A stretch of 64,000 bases of DNA from Bog-473 sp963741995 (GTDB lineage: Bacteria > Actinomycetota > Acidimicrobiia > Acidimicrobiales > RAAP-2), in the NCBI GenBank assembly GCA_963741995.1, contig CAVUKI010000010.1:372001-436000 (forward strand). Reading direction: 5' to 3'. The translations under genes and the position numbers were made by a program. Positions 24,414-33,208 of the stretch are shown piece by piece. The notes under the pieces are model-generated. The model searched no databases, was not told where the DNA came from, and was given only the letters and a program-made list of their open reading frames with translations. Numbering within the stretch: position 1 is the first letter of the stretch; every line of letters begins with the position of its first letter.

Positions 24414-24785
24414 GTGATCCCAGCCATTCCCTCCATCAGCTCGGCCATCGCTGCCGGTGCATCTCAGGCCGCATCCGCCGCATCCGGCGCATCCGCCGCG
24501 TCGGGTGCGGCATCAGGAGCGGCGGTCTCGGGGACGGCATCCGCGCAAGCGGCAACGGGCACGCCGTCGACGTCGTTCTCCGACCTGCTCGGCAACGCCA
24601 TCGACTCGCTGGACTCGTCACAGCAAGCCGCCACCAACCTCTCGATGCAGGCGGCCTCGGGCAATGCCAGCATCGCCGACGTCACAGTGGCCTCCACCGA
24701 CGCTGATCTCGAGACGCAGTTGGTGACGGCTGTTCGTGACAAGGCGGTGACCGCCTTCAACTCCATCATGGACATGTCGGCCTGA
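24414..24785 (+). CDS. fliE: Flagellar hook-basal body protein FliE
   Basis: A 123-residue protein. The N-terminal 50 residues are an Ala/Ser/Gly-rich low-complexity stretch; the C-terminal 70 match FliE (SFSDLLGNAIDSLDSSQQAATNLSMQAASGNAS and VTAVRDKAVTAFNSIMDM). FliE joins the MS ring and export gate to the rod. The start is GTG 24414, 1 bp after the flgC stop. The Ala-rich head makes it longer than the roughly 100 residues typical of the family. Confidence 0.88.
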   Translation: MIPAIPSISSAIAAGASQAASAASGASAASGAASGAAVSGTASAQAATGTPSTSFSDLLGNAIDSLDSSQQAATNLSMQAASGNASIADVTVASTDADLETQLVTAVRDKAVTAFNSIMDMSA

Positions 24786-24786
24786 C

Positions 24787-26415
24787 ATGGCGCTGGTCCC
24801 GATTTCTCGCGATTCCCTGTCCACGGCGCGTGGACGCGCTGCCACCATCCTGGCCGGCTTCACGACGGGCCAGAAGGTGATGACCGTCTTGGCGGTGGTG
24901 GGCGTCATTGTCACCGGGGTGCTGTTCATGGGCGCCGAGTCCAAGCCGAGTTACCAGCCTCTGTTCACCAACCTCCAGTCATCGGACGCCGGCGCCATCA
25001 CGCAGCAGTTGGCCAGCCAGAAGGTTCCGTACCAGCTGGCGGACGGAGGGTCGACGATCCTCGTTCCTGCGGCAGATGTCGACCAGGAACGGGTGGCCCT
25101 TGCCCAGCAGGGCCTGCCCCAGGCCGGCAACGTCGGATTCTCCAATCTGGAGAAAAGCGGCATCACCACCTCCGAATTCGTGCAGCAGGTGGAGTACCAA
25201 CAGGCGCTCGAAGGCCAGCTCGAACAGACCATCTCCTCCATCCAGGGGGTGCAGTCGGCTCAGGTCAACCTCGTCGTCCCCCAGCAGAGCGACTTCGCCG
25301 TGGGGACGCAGCAGGCCACGACGGCTTCCATCCTCGTGGATCTCTCACCCGGCACCGCCCTCTCGTCGGGTCAGGTCAGCGCCATCGTCCACTTGGCGGC
25401 GTCGTCGGTTCCCGGGCTCTCGTCGTCCGATGTGACCGTGGTCGACAATCACGGCGATGTCCTCACCGCTCCGGGCGATGCCGGCGGAACATCAGGTGCG
25501 TCGAACACCCAACAGACGGACGCCTACGACAATCAGCTCGCAGCCTCCCTCACGGCTCTGCTGGGACGCGTGGTCGGCCAGGGGAACGCTGCCGTCCAGG
25601 TCAACGCCCTTCTCAACTTCAACCAGAGCCAGACCACCACGAACGGGTTCCAACTGAACGCACAAGGTCAGCCGGTAACGGCGCCGACCGGACAGAACAC
25701 GTCGAACAGCACCTACACCGGAACCGGAACGCCGCCCTCGGGTGTCCTCGGTTCGAGCCAGGCACCGACCACGACTGGAGGGAATGGCACGTACTCAACG
25801 ACCAGTTCCCAGATCACCAACGCCGTTGGGCAGGTCACACAGACCGTGAAGCAGGCGCCGGGCCAAGTGCAACGGACGTCGATCGCGGTGCTGCTCAACT
25901 CGTCCAAGGCCAAGAAGGTCAACCAGGCTCAGGTGCGGTCACTGGTGACCGCTGCGGCCGGGCTGAGCAAGGCCAACGGTGACCAACTCGTAGTGACGTC
26001 GATGCCGTTCGCCTCCGCCGGGAACTCACAGACCGCCGCCCTCACCGCCGCTTCCGCCTCGGCCCACCAGCAGGAGCTTGAGCACGCGGGTGAGATCGGT
26101 GGCCTCTTGCTCCTGATCGCCGGGATGGTGGCCGCCACCGTGATCGCCGCCAAGCGCCGCCGCCCGCTTTATCAGGAGATAGCGCTGGGTGAGCTCGGCC
26201 CGATGGCGTCGATGATTCCCGTGGAAGACGAGCGTGACCCCACCGGAGAGTTGCCCGCCGTGCGCATGTCCCCGGCGCTCCAGCTGGGGTCCGACGCCGT
26301 CCTGGCGCAGGTCAACCAGTTCGTCGAGCAGCGGCCCGCGGAAGCCGCGCATCTCCTCAAGAGCTGGGCCGACGAACGCGAAGATGTCGAGGGCGGGAGG
26401 GCGCTCCCGGTATGA
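24787..26415 (+). CDS. fliF: Flagellar MS-ring protein FliF
   Basis: A 542-residue protein with two membrane segments: about residues 28-50 and about 436-458. Between them lies the ring-building YscJ/FliF region, seen as VPYQLADGGSTILVPAADVDQERVALAQQGLP, SNLEKSGITTSEFVQQVEYQQALEGQLEQTI and VQSAQVNLVVPQ. The C-terminal cytoplasmic tail ends with FVEQRPAEAAHLLKSWADE, the FliG-binding helix. The start is 1 bp after fliE and the end overlaps fliG by ATGA. The MS ring is the base on which the C ring and export gate assemble. Confidence 0.95.
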   Translation: MALVPISRDSLSTARGRAATILAGFTTGQKVMTVLAVVGVIVTGVLFMGAESKPSYQPLFTNLQSSDAGAITQQLASQKVPYQLADGGSTILVPAADVDQERVALAQQGLPQAGNVGFSNLEKSGITTSEFVQQVEYQQALEGQLEQTISSIQGVQSAQVNLVVPQQSDFAVGTQQATTASILVDLSPGTALSSGQVSAIVHLAASSVPGLSSSDVTVVDNHGDVLTAPGDAGGTSGASNTQQTDAYDNQLAASLTALLGRVVGQGNAAVQVNALLNFNQSQTTTNGFQLNAQGQPVTAPTGQNTSNSTYTGTGTPPSGVLGSSQAPTTTGGNGTYSTTSSQITNAVGQVTQTVKQAPGQVQRTSIAVLLNSSKAKKVNQAQVRSLVTAAAGLSKANGDQLVVTSMPFASAGNSQTAALTAASASAHQQELEHAGEIGGLLLLIAGMVAATVIAAKRRRPLYQEIALGELGPMASMIPVEDERDPTGELPAVRMSPALQLGSDAVLAQVNQFVEQRPAEAAHLLKSWADEREDVEGGRALPV

Positions 26416-27515
26416 CGACCACCGCACCGAGCACTCCTGGAACGGATCGGGACACCGAGCCGACGACCCCTCCTCCGGTTCCCGCAACCACGGCCGCCCG
26501 CAGCGCGCCGCAGGTGGGGCTGACGAACCGCCAGAAGGTGGCCATCGTGCTGGCGCAGCTGGGCCCGAAGAAGGCGACGCCCATTTTGAAGGAGATGTCG
26601 GATCCCGACGCCATCGCCTTCACCACCGAGGTGGCCAATCTGCCATCACTCGACTCCGACACCGTGATCGCGGTCCTGGGTGAGCTGGTGGGCAGGATCC
26701 ACGAGTCCACCCTGGTGAATCAGGGTGGTATCACTCTGGCCCGGCAGTTCCTGCAGGAGCGGTTGGGCCAGGCCCGTGCCGAGGAAGTACTCGACGAGCT
26801 GGCGAACAAGAGCACCGTCGGGCCGCTGGCGGTGCTGGCCCATGCCGACCCCCGCCAGGTGGTCGCCATCCTCGGCGAGCAACAGCCGCAGACGGTGGCC
26901 GTTCTGCTCGCGCACATGCGGCCAGAAGACGCGGCTCGCATCATGGCGGAGCTCCCGGGCGAGTTCCGGACCAAGGTGGCACTGCGGATCGCGCAACTCG
27001 ATCGCGTCGATCCGGCTGCGGTGCGCCAGACGACAGCGCTCATTGAGGCCAAACTGCGCAGCCTCCACACTGTGGGGGCCCTGACCGTGGCCGGCGGTGC
27101 CTCCGCGATCGCAGACATCCTGAGTCATTCCGACCGCCAGACCGAGCGCCAGATACTGGGGGAGCTCGAGAGTCAGGACAGCGAGCTCGTCGAGCAAATC
27201 AGGGCGAACTTGTTCACCTTCGACGATGTGGTCGCACTCGATGCTCGTTCGTTGCAGCAGATCCTGCGGCGGGTACCCGCATCGACGCTCGCTGCCGCCC
27301 TCAAGGGAGCTCAGCTCGATGACGATGCGATGGCGCACATTCGCGGCAACATGACCGAACGGGGCGCACAGACGCTCGACGAAGAGCTCGAGGTGCTGGG
27401 TGCCATTCGCACCTCACAGGTGGACGCGGCCCAAGCCGACATCGTGCGCACGGCTCGGGAGCTCGATGCCGAAGGGGTCATCGTCATCGCACGCGACGAC
27501 GAGGTTGTGCTGTGA
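26412..27515 (+). CDS. fliG: Flagellar motor switch protein FliG
   Basis: A 367-residue C-ring protein. A Pro/Thr-rich N-terminal extension of about 35 residues precedes the usual start LTNRQKVAIVLAQLG. The middle domain has the conserved FliM-binding motif as GEQQPQTVAVLLAHM (E-x-P-Q form). The C-terminal torque domain is intact: FTFDDVVALDARSLQQILRRVP and AQTLDEELEVLGAIRTSQVDAAQ, with the charged helix that contacts MotA. It overlaps fliF by ATGA and fliH by 4 bp. Confidence 0.95.
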   Translation: MTTTAPSTPGTDRDTEPTTPPPVPATTAARSAPQVGLTNRQKVAIVLAQLGPKKATPILKEMSDPDAIAFTTEVANLPSLDSDTVIAVLGELVGRIHESTLVNQGGITLARQFLQERLGQARAEEVLDELANKSTVGPLAVLAHADPRQVVAILGEQQPQTVAVLLAHMRPEDAARIMAELPGEFRTKVALRIAQLDRVDPAAVRQTTALIEAKLRSLHTVGALTVAGGASAIADILSHSDRQTERQILGELESQDSELVEQIRANLFTFDDVVALDARSLQQILRRVPASTLAAALKGAQLDDDAMAHIRGNMTERGAQTLDEELEVLGAIRTSQVDAAQADIVRTARELDAEGVIVIARDDEVVL

Positions 27516-28189
27516 CAACGCCGCGACTCGCCGGGCCCGGTGTCGTCGCGCCCGAATGGTCGCGGATCGGGCACGGTCTCTCGGTCCGCCGCGATCCACG
27601 CGACCGGGCGAGGCCGATCGACTACGCCAGCTTGTTCCCGGGCGCGCTCGAGAATGACGAGACAGCTGACCGCGGCCACGCGGCCGGCTACGAGGCCGGT
27701 TACGCCGACGGACAGCGGGACGCCGAGGTGGCAGCCAGGGACGCTGAGCGCGAGAGCCTGGCGCGCGTCGACGGAGCGGTGTCCGCCCTCTTCCGTTCGG
27801 CCGATGCGGCGCGCTCGGCGTACGAGGAGAGGTCCGCCCACCTGGAGCGCGCCGTGCCCCGATTCGCCTTCGAGTTGCTCGAGACGTTGTTCGGGCGGGA
27901 GTCGTTGCTCGCCGTCGATCCTGGCCGCGACGCCATCGCCCGGGCCCTCGCCTTCGACGAAAGCAGTCTCCCGGCTGTCGCCCGTCTCTCTCCGGGCGAC
28001 GCAGACACCATCGGGAACCTTGCCGATCTCGCTCCCTCTCGCCTGTTGACCGTGGTCGCCGATCCGACGGTCGAGCCCGGTGGCGCACTCGTCGAGGTCG
28101 GCTTGACCACCATCGACAGCCAGTTGTCGCGGGCCCTTCTGAGGGTACGGGCCGTCATGGTGGGACCGTCGGAGCTGGACGCCCGATGA
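27512..28189 (+). CDS. fliH: Flagellar export ATPase regulator FliH
   Basis: A 225-residue protein. Features are a Gly-rich helix start (GHAAGYEAGYADGQRDAEVAARDAER, the AxxxG-type repeats of FliH), a long helical middle and a C-terminal V-ATPase-E-like domain (RLLTVVADPTVEPGGALVEVG, which contains the D-x-x-x-x-P-G-x-x-x-x-E element). FliH dimers bind the FliI ATPase and link it to FliN and FlhA. The start is GTG 27512, overlapping the fliG stop. The end overlaps fliI by ATGA. Confidence 0.9.
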   Translation: MTTPRLAGPGVVAPEWSRIGHGLSVRRDPRDRARPIDYASLFPGALENDETADRGHAAGYEAGYADGQRDAEVAARDAERESLARVDGAVSALFRSADAARSAYEERSAHLERAVPRFAFELLETLFGRESLLAVDPGRDAIARALAFDESSLPAVARLSPGDADTIGNLADLAPSRLLTVVADPTVEPGGALVEVGLTTIDSQLSRALLRVRAVMVGPSELDAR

Positions 28190-29505
28190 CCACCGTGCTC
28201 GACGAACTGCGCGAACCCGCCCGAGCCGCTGCCCGACCGAGGCCCTACGGACAGGTCGACCAGGTGGTGGGAATGTCAATCAAGGTCAGCGGGGTACCCG
28301 CCGCCGTCGGTGACGGTCTCGTGCTGCACACCGATGATGGTCCGCTGCAGGCCGAGGTGGTCGCGCTGCAAGATGGGAAGTCGGTGTGCGTGGCGCTCGG
28401 GGAGACCACGGGCTTGCGCGCCGGGACGCCGGCGACACCTGTGGGCCGGCCACTCTCGATCCTCGTTGGCGACAGTCTCCTGGGACGAGTGCTGGACGGC
28501 TTGGGGCGCCCGATCGACGGCGGCCCGCCTCTTCGTGGGCTCGAGGTCTCCGTGGAAGGGCGACCGCCGCACCCACTGCGGAGGGGGTTGGTCGAGGAGC
28601 AGCTTCCATTGGGGGTGCGGGTGCTCGACGGTCTGATCCCTTGCGGCAAGGGTCAGCGGCTGGGGATATTCGCCGGGTCGGGAGTAGGCAAATCATCACT
28701 GCTGTCGATGATCGCTCGCGGGACAGAGGCGAAGGTCTCGGTGGTGGCGCTGATCGGTGAACGGGGCCGTGAAGTCGCCGAATTCATCGAGCGCGACCTC
28801 GGCCCCGAAGGCATGGCCCGCTCAGTTGTCGTCGTGGCGACCTCGGACGAACCGGCCATGGTTCGGATCCGGGCGGCATTCACTGCGACCCGGATCGCCG
28901 AGTGGTTCCGCGACCGGGGCGACGACGTGGTGCTCATGATGGACTCCGTCACGCGATTCGCCATGGCGCAGCGCGAGGTGGGGCTGGCGGCAGGGGAGCC
29001 ACCGGCAACGCGCGGGTATCCCCCGAGCGTGTTCGGCCTGCTGCCGCGCCTGCTCGAGCGGGGCGGCCGAGCCGAGCGCGGCTCCATCACTGGCCTCTAC
29101 ACCGTCCTGGTCGAAGGGGACGACATCAACGAGCCCATCGCCGACACAACGCGGTCGATCCTTGACGGACACATCCGGCTCTCGAGGTCGCTCGCCGAGG
29201 GCAACCACTATCCGGCGGTCGAGGTCCTCGAGTCCATTTCGCGAGTGGCGCCGGCGATCGCGCCCGCCGAAGTGCTCCGAGCCGGGGCGCGGATTCGCGA
29301 GCTCTTGGCCGCATGGCGCGATGCCCGCGACCTGATTGAGATCGACGCCTATGTTCCCGGCACCAATCCCTTGGTGGACCAAGCCGTCCAACTTCGTCCC
29401 GCTATCGATGCTTTCCTTCGCCAGCCGGTGGGCGAGATCAGCTCGCTTCCGACCACGACCGAGGCGTTGCTGGGCCTGGTGCCGCTCGAGGACGCCGTCT
29501 CGTGA
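28186..29505 (+). CDS. fliI: Flagellum-specific export ATPase FliI
   Basis: A 439-residue F1-beta-like ATPase. It has Walker A GSGVGKSSLL after GQRLGIFA, ALIGERGREVAEF, Walker B VVLMMDSVTRFAMAQREVGLAAGEPPATRGYPPSVF and the GSITGLYTVLVEGDD stretch, all diagnostic of FliI/YscN. It forms a hexamer at the base of the export gate and uses ATP to unload chaperone-cargo complexes. Overlaps with fliH and fliJ indicate tight coupling. Confidence 0.95.
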   Translation: MTTVLDELREPARAAARPRPYGQVDQVVGMSIKVSGVPAAVGDGLVLHTDDGPLQAEVVALQDGKSVCVALGETTGLRAGTPATPVGRPLSILVGDSLLGRVLDGLGRPIDGGPPLRGLEVSVEGRPPHPLRRGLVEEQLPLGVRVLDGLIPCGKGQRLGIFAGSGVGKSSLLSMIARGTEAKVSVVALIGERGREVAEFIERDLGPEGMARSVVVVATSDEPAMVRIRAAFTATRIAEWFRDRGDDVVLMMDSVTRFAMAQREVGLAAGEPPATRGYPPSVFGLLPRLLERGGRAERGSITGLYTVLVEGDDINEPIADTTRSILDGHIRLSRSLAEGNHYPAVEVLESISRVAPAIAPAEVLRAGARIRELLAAWRDARDLIEIDAYVPGTNPLVDQAVQLRPAIDAFLRQPVGEISSLPTTTEALLGLVPLEDAVS

Positions 29506-29939
29506 AGGCGTACCGCTTTCGTCTCGACTCGGTCCTCCGGGTGCGCCAGCTGCAGGAGCGGGTTGCGACCCAACAACTGGCCGTGGCCCTCCGAGAGCTG
29601 CACTGTGCCCGGGCCGAACTGGCGTGTGCGCGTCGCTCCCTCGAAGGCATGGCCGCCCCGGCAGGCCGGCTGACGATTGGCGCAGTCCAGTGGACGCACG
29701 CGCAGTCGGGCCGGATGTCCGAAGCGGCGCGCGAGAGGGCCGGTGAGGTGGAGGCGGCAGAAGAGGCGGCGCGTCAGGCCACGCAGGCGTGGGGGAGCGC
29801 CAGGCAGCGCACGGCGACCCTCGAGCGACTCGACGAGCGCCATCTGGCGCTGTGGCGGCGTGAGTTCGACCGGAGCGAGAGCGTCGTGCTCGACGAGCTG
29901 GCCACGAGGCGGACCGCCGCGGCGATCGGTCCTCGATGA
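29502..29939 (+). CDS. fliJ: Flagellar export protein FliJ
   Basis: A 145-residue, nearly all-helical coiled-coil protein. It starts with FRLDSVLRVRQLQERVATQQLAVAL, the FliJ hallmark (F-x-L-x-x-V-L-x-x-R). FliJ is the stalk of the export ATPase and contacts FlhA. The start codon overlaps the fliI stop (GTGA) and the end overlaps the next gene by ATGA. Confidence 0.88.
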   Translation: MKAYRFRLDSVLRVRQLQERVATQQLAVALRELHCARAELACARRSLEGMAAPAGRLTIGAVQWTHAQSGRMSEAARERAGEVEAAEEAARQATQAWGSARQRTATLERLDERHLALWRREFDRSESVVLDELATRRTAAAIGPR

Positions 29940-31249
29940 CGATCAGCCCGGTCTCATTGGCCGACATCGAGCAGACCATGGCCGAACTGCAGCAATCCCC
30001 CGGCATCCCACAGGCCGGCTCGTCGCCGTCGTCGACATCCGCGCTCGACAGCGCGGGAGACGACTTCGCCACCAGCCTGGCCCAGGCGACCGGAGCGGGG
30101 ACGCCAGCGGGGACGTCCGGCGACCTCTTCGCCGATGCCATCGCTGCGGACGCCGATCCTTCGGCGGCCGACCTCTCGTCCTCGCTCACCTCTGCCGATC
30201 CTTCTTCCGACCCGCTCAGCGGCGTCACCTCGGGCAGTGGGAGCTCAGGGAGCGAGACCGAGCTCCTGGCGCTGCTGGTAGCCGCGCTCGGCGATCTGAC
30301 CGGATCGTCCGCGACAACCGGGGCAGTGGAGCAGAGCGCCGCCACGAGTGGGACCAGCGGGGTGGCCGCCGGCGCAGGCACTCTGACCTCCGGCACTGGC
30401 GGTGTGACCGGTTCTGACGTTGTCGCAGAGGCCGAGCAGTTCGAGGGGACACCCTATGTATGGGGTGGGACGAGCCCAGCGGGATTCGACTGCTCGGGCC
30501 TTGTCCAGTACGTCTACGGCCAGTTCGGGGTGTCCCTTCCCAGGACCAGCGAGGAGCAGGCGCAGACAGGAACACTGGTCGCCAGCCTGTCGGCGGCCCA
30601 ACCTGGCGACCTGCTCTTCTTCGCGGGATCGGACGGCACCGCGTCCTCGCCCGGCCACGTCGGGATCTACGTGGGTAACGGCCAGATGATCGACGCGCCG
30701 CACACGGGCACCACAGTGCAGGTGCAATCCGTGCCGGCCGACCAGGTCGTCGCCATCCGACGGGTGCTGCCCGAGGCAACCGGTAACGGCTCTGCCGTTC
30801 TCACCGGCGCCACCTCGAGCAGTCCAACGCAGATGGGGAACGTGGCCGTTCCGGCTCCTTACGCCGGGACGATTGAACAGGCGGCAGCATCCAACGGCAT
30901 ACCGGCCTCCCTCCTCGCGGGGCTGCTCTATCACGAGAGCAGGTTCGAGCCCAGCGTCGTGAGCTCGGCCGGCGCGGAGGGCATCGCCCAATTCATGCCG
31001 GCGACGGCGGCAGGAATGGGGATCGACCCGAGCAATCCCACCCAGTCGATCGAGGGGGCGGCGCAGCTGCTCGGCAGCTACACCAGACAGTTCGGTTCCT
31101 ACTCCGACGCCCTCGCCGCGTACGACGCCGGCTCGTCGGCGGTCGAGCGCTTCGGTGGGATCCCGCCCTACGCCGAAACGCAGGCCTATGTGCCCGCCGT
31201 TCTCTCCCTCGCCGGCCTGTCCGGGCAGTCCGGCGCGGTGGCCACATGA
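29936..31249 (+). CDS. Flagellar NlpC/P60 - lytic transglycosylase fusion (FlgJ analogue)
   Basis: A 437-residue protein with no classical signal peptide. After a Ser/Thr/Ala-rich, probably disordered N-terminal region (1-155), an NlpC/P60 cysteine peptidase domain follows (about 158-280; catalytic Cys in GFDCSGLVQY, His in GHVGIYVGNG, third polar residue in DAPHTG). A C-terminal SLT lytic transglycosylase domain comes next (about 305-430; catalytic Glu in YHESRFEP, then GIAQFMPATA and YDAGSSAV). It overlaps fliJ by ATGA and lies before fliK, the place where rod-associated muramidases (FlgJ) work. It probably cuts both peptide and glycan parts of the wall so that the rod can pass. Confidence 0.88.
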   Translation: MTISPVSLADIEQTMAELQQSPGIPQAGSSPSSTSALDSAGDDFATSLAQATGAGTPAGTSGDLFADAIAADADPSAADLSSSLTSADPSSDPLSGVTSGSGSSGSETELLALLVAALGDLTGSSATTGAVEQSAATSGTSGVAAGAGTLTSGTGGVTGSDVVAEAEQFEGTPYVWGGTSPAGFDCSGLVQYVYGQFGVSLPRTSEEQAQTGTLVASLSAAQPGDLLFFAGSDGTASSPGHVGIYVGNGQMIDAPHTGTTVQVQSVPADQVVAIRRVLPEATGNGSAVLTGATSSSPTQMGNVAVPAPYAGTIEQAAASNGIPASLLAGLLYHESRFEPSVVSSAGAEGIAQFMPATAAGMGIDPSNPTQSIEGAAQLLGSYTRQFGSYSDALAAYDAGSSAVERFGGIPPYAETQAYVPAVLSLAGLSGQSGAVAT

Positions 31250-31584
31250 GCGCCGCCGGAACTGTCGTCGCTACGTCTGCGGAAGGCGCCGGGGACATGC
31301 CGTCGACTCTGCCGATCGGAAACGGAGACCCGTCCCAAGACGATGCCCCGCCATTCTCCGAAGTGTTGTCTCTCTCTTCCCCTGACCTCCCGAGCTCGGG
31401 TAACTCCTCGCCGCCGCCCTCGGCGCGACCTGACCCCGATGGAGCGCACGCCCAGCCGGACACCGCAGCGACGACCGCCCCGCAGGCGTCTTCGCCAGGC
31501 ATCGGCTCCTCCGCGGGGCGGGGTGAACGGCAGGCTGGTCCTCCCGGACCGGGCGGCCGGCACGTCCGCAGCGCCGCGGGCTGA
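31246..31584 (+). CDS. fliK: FliK N-terminal fragment (ends at in-frame TGA)
   Basis: A 112-residue Pro/Ser/Ala-rich, disordered-looking segment that starts with an ATGA overlap with the preceding gene. The TGA at 31582-31584 ends it. Beyond this stop the same frame stays open, without further stops, to 32658 and encodes the FliK C-terminal domain; the 135 bp in between have coding-like third-position GC. The natural reading is one fliK gene of about 470 codons carrying a nonsense change or a sequencing error. Confidence 0.65.
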   Translation: MSAAGTVVATSAEGAGDMPSTLPIGNGDPSQDDAPPFSEVLSLSSPDLPSSGNSSPPPSARPDPDGAHAQPDTAATTAPQASSPGIGSSAGRGERQAGPPGPGGRHVRSAAG

Positions 31585-31719
31585 TCGGCCCCACCCTCGG
31601 GGTGTGCCGGGTCGGCAGGGAGCATCCACCGTGCGGGCTCCGCCCAGACACGGGCCGGAAACGGTGGAATCGAGCCGGATCAGAGTGGGGCGGACACCGG
31701 CCCGCTGGCGACAGGTGCG

Positions 31720-32658
31720 GTGTCCGCGACACCTGCTGTGCCGGGGAAGCCGACAGTGTCGACTTCCGTAGTGGTCTCGACCGTGCCAGCGGGGTCAGCG
31801 GGGTCAGCGGGGTCAGCGGGGTCCGCGGTGTCGGCTGCCGGCACCGGGACCGCACGCGGAGACGACGGGCCGGCGCCGCTCGCCTCCGGTCTGGGGGACA
31901 GTTCCGGCCCGTCGACCGTCGCGAATTCGGCGACGCCCGTGCCGGACACCCTGGACACCGGGTCGAACCAGGACGGCGCCCGAAACGGCAGCGGCCCCAC
32001 GGACCGGATTCCTGCGATGGCGGCAGTGGGGGGGGCTGAAGTGCGAGGCTCGGCGGATCGGGGGGTCTCGCTCGGATCGAGTGCCCTGCACGCCAGCGCG
32101 GCGCCCACGAGGGTGACCGGATCCGCACCGGGCGCCACGGCGTCGACGCTGGGCGCCGCGGGCGCCAGGACGTCTGATCCCCTGCCCGTCTCAGCCGAAG
32201 AGATTCCTGAAGTCGCCGAGTTCCCCGACGGGGAAGCAGGGACCGCAGCTCCAAATGTCGACATAAGCGACCTGGCCGCCTCCATCTCGCGCCCCCTGAC
32301 CGAGGGGAACGGGGAGTACAGCGTGCAAGTGAGCCTCCACCCCCCCGAACTGGGTGAGGTGCGGGCCCTGCTCTCGCTCCAAGGTGACGTCCTGCACGTC
32401 ACTTTGACCCCGGAGCACGCATCGGGATTCGAGGCGCTCTCCGACGCGATGCCCGCGTTGCACGACCAGCTTGCCGGGGGAGGTGTCGAGGTGAACGTCA
32501 CCTTGGGCCAACCGGGCGATACGCAGGGTGGGGATGGCCGGGCAGCGGCTGATCCCGGGCCCGTCGGAAGGTCCCCTTCCGACGGAGCGACTCCGGCTGC
32601 CACGCCGTCCGTCATCCCAGCGACCTCCGGCCCCGGCCGGATCCATCTCGTCCTGTGA
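31720..32658 (+). CDS. fliK: FliK hook-length control protein, C-terminal part
   Basis: The same frame as the preceding fragment. The C-terminal domain (about residues 170-260 of this piece) is a clear Flg_hook domain: YSVQVSLHPPELGEVRALLSLQGDVLHVTLTPEHA, then LHDQLAGGGVEVNVTLG. Upstream it is low-complexity, with a 9-bp tandem repeat (31791-31826) encoding Gly-Ser-Ala units. FliK measures hook length and switches FlhB substrate specificity. GTG 31720 is the first plausible internal start after the TGA, but initiation there would lose the secreted N-terminal ruler. I therefore suspect that the intact gene runs from 31246. Confidence 0.75.
   Translation: MSATPAVPGKPTVSTSVVVSTVPAGSAGSAGSAGSAVSAAGTGTARGDDGPAPLASGLGDSSGPSTVANSATPVPDTLDTGSNQDGARNGSGPTDRIPAMAAVGGAEVRGSADRGVSLGSSALHASAAPTRVTGSAPGATASTLGAAGARTSDPLPVSAEEIPEVAEFPDGEAGTAAPNVDISDLAASISRPLTEGNGEYSVQVSLHPPELGEVRALLSLQGDVLHVTLTPEHASGFEALSDAMPALHDQLAGGGVEVNVTLGQPGDTQGGDGRAAADPGPVGRSPSDGATPAATPSVIPATSGPGRIHLVL
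31791..31826 (+). repeat. 9-bp tandem repeat inside fliK
   Basis: Three copies of GGGGTCAGC followed by the variant GGGGTCCGC, in frame, encoding alternating Gly, Ser and Ala. It lies in the disordered ruler region, where copy-number change would alter FliK length without breaking the frame. Confidence 0.8.
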
Positions 32659-32731
32659 ACGTGACCCACCGACGCCACCCATCGCGTGCCTGGTTGCACG
32701 TGACCACAAGGCCGCAAGCAAGGGAGTAGCC

Positions 32732-33127
32732 ATGACCAGTCCCATCTCACCGGTAACGGGTCAGAGCCAGGGGAGCACCCCCGACGCACGCAGCGTCGGA
32801 ATGGCCGGCTTGCTCGATCCGACCACGTTCCTCAGCCTGCTCGTCGATGAGCTCAAGTACCAGAACCCGCTCGATCCCACGTCCTCGTCTGACTTCATGA
32901 GTCAGATCGCCCAACTGTCGCAGGTGGAGCAGCTGCAGTCGGTTTCGTCGGCCTCGCAAATGGGCGAGGCGGCGGGGCTCATCGGCAAGACGGTCACCGC
33001 CAACGACGAGTCCGGGACCCCGATCTCCGGCGTCGTCACGGGGGTGACCAACGGCACCTCGGGTCCGCTGCTCGACGTGGGCAGCACCTCCGTGGCCCTC
33101 TCGGACGTAGAGCAGATCGGCACGTGA
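32732..33127 (+). CDS. flgD: Flagellar hook capping protein FlgD
   Basis: A 131-residue protein, shorter than FlgD of enterobacteria (about 230): it contains the N-terminal export/assembly part (LLDPTTFLSLLVDELKYQNPLDPTSSSDFMSQIAQLSQVEQLQ) and a small beta segment, but no complete C-terminal Tudor/Fn3 domains. Such short forms are common in Gram-positives. It caps the growing hook. ATG 32732 has AGGGAG upstream; the open frame extends further but into the end of fliK. Confidence 0.9.
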   Translation: MTSPISPVTGQSQGSTPDARSVGMAGLLDPTTFLSLLVDELKYQNPLDPTSSSDFMSQIAQLSQVEQLQSVSSASQMGEAAGLIGKTVTANDESGTPISGVVTGVTNGTSGPLLDVGSTSVALSDVEQIGT

Positions 33128-33208
33128 GACCCGCCGACCTGAGATGACCCACCGACCAGCACCACGACCATTGCATGTCCAACCGACCACCAAGAAAAGG
33201 AGCAATCA

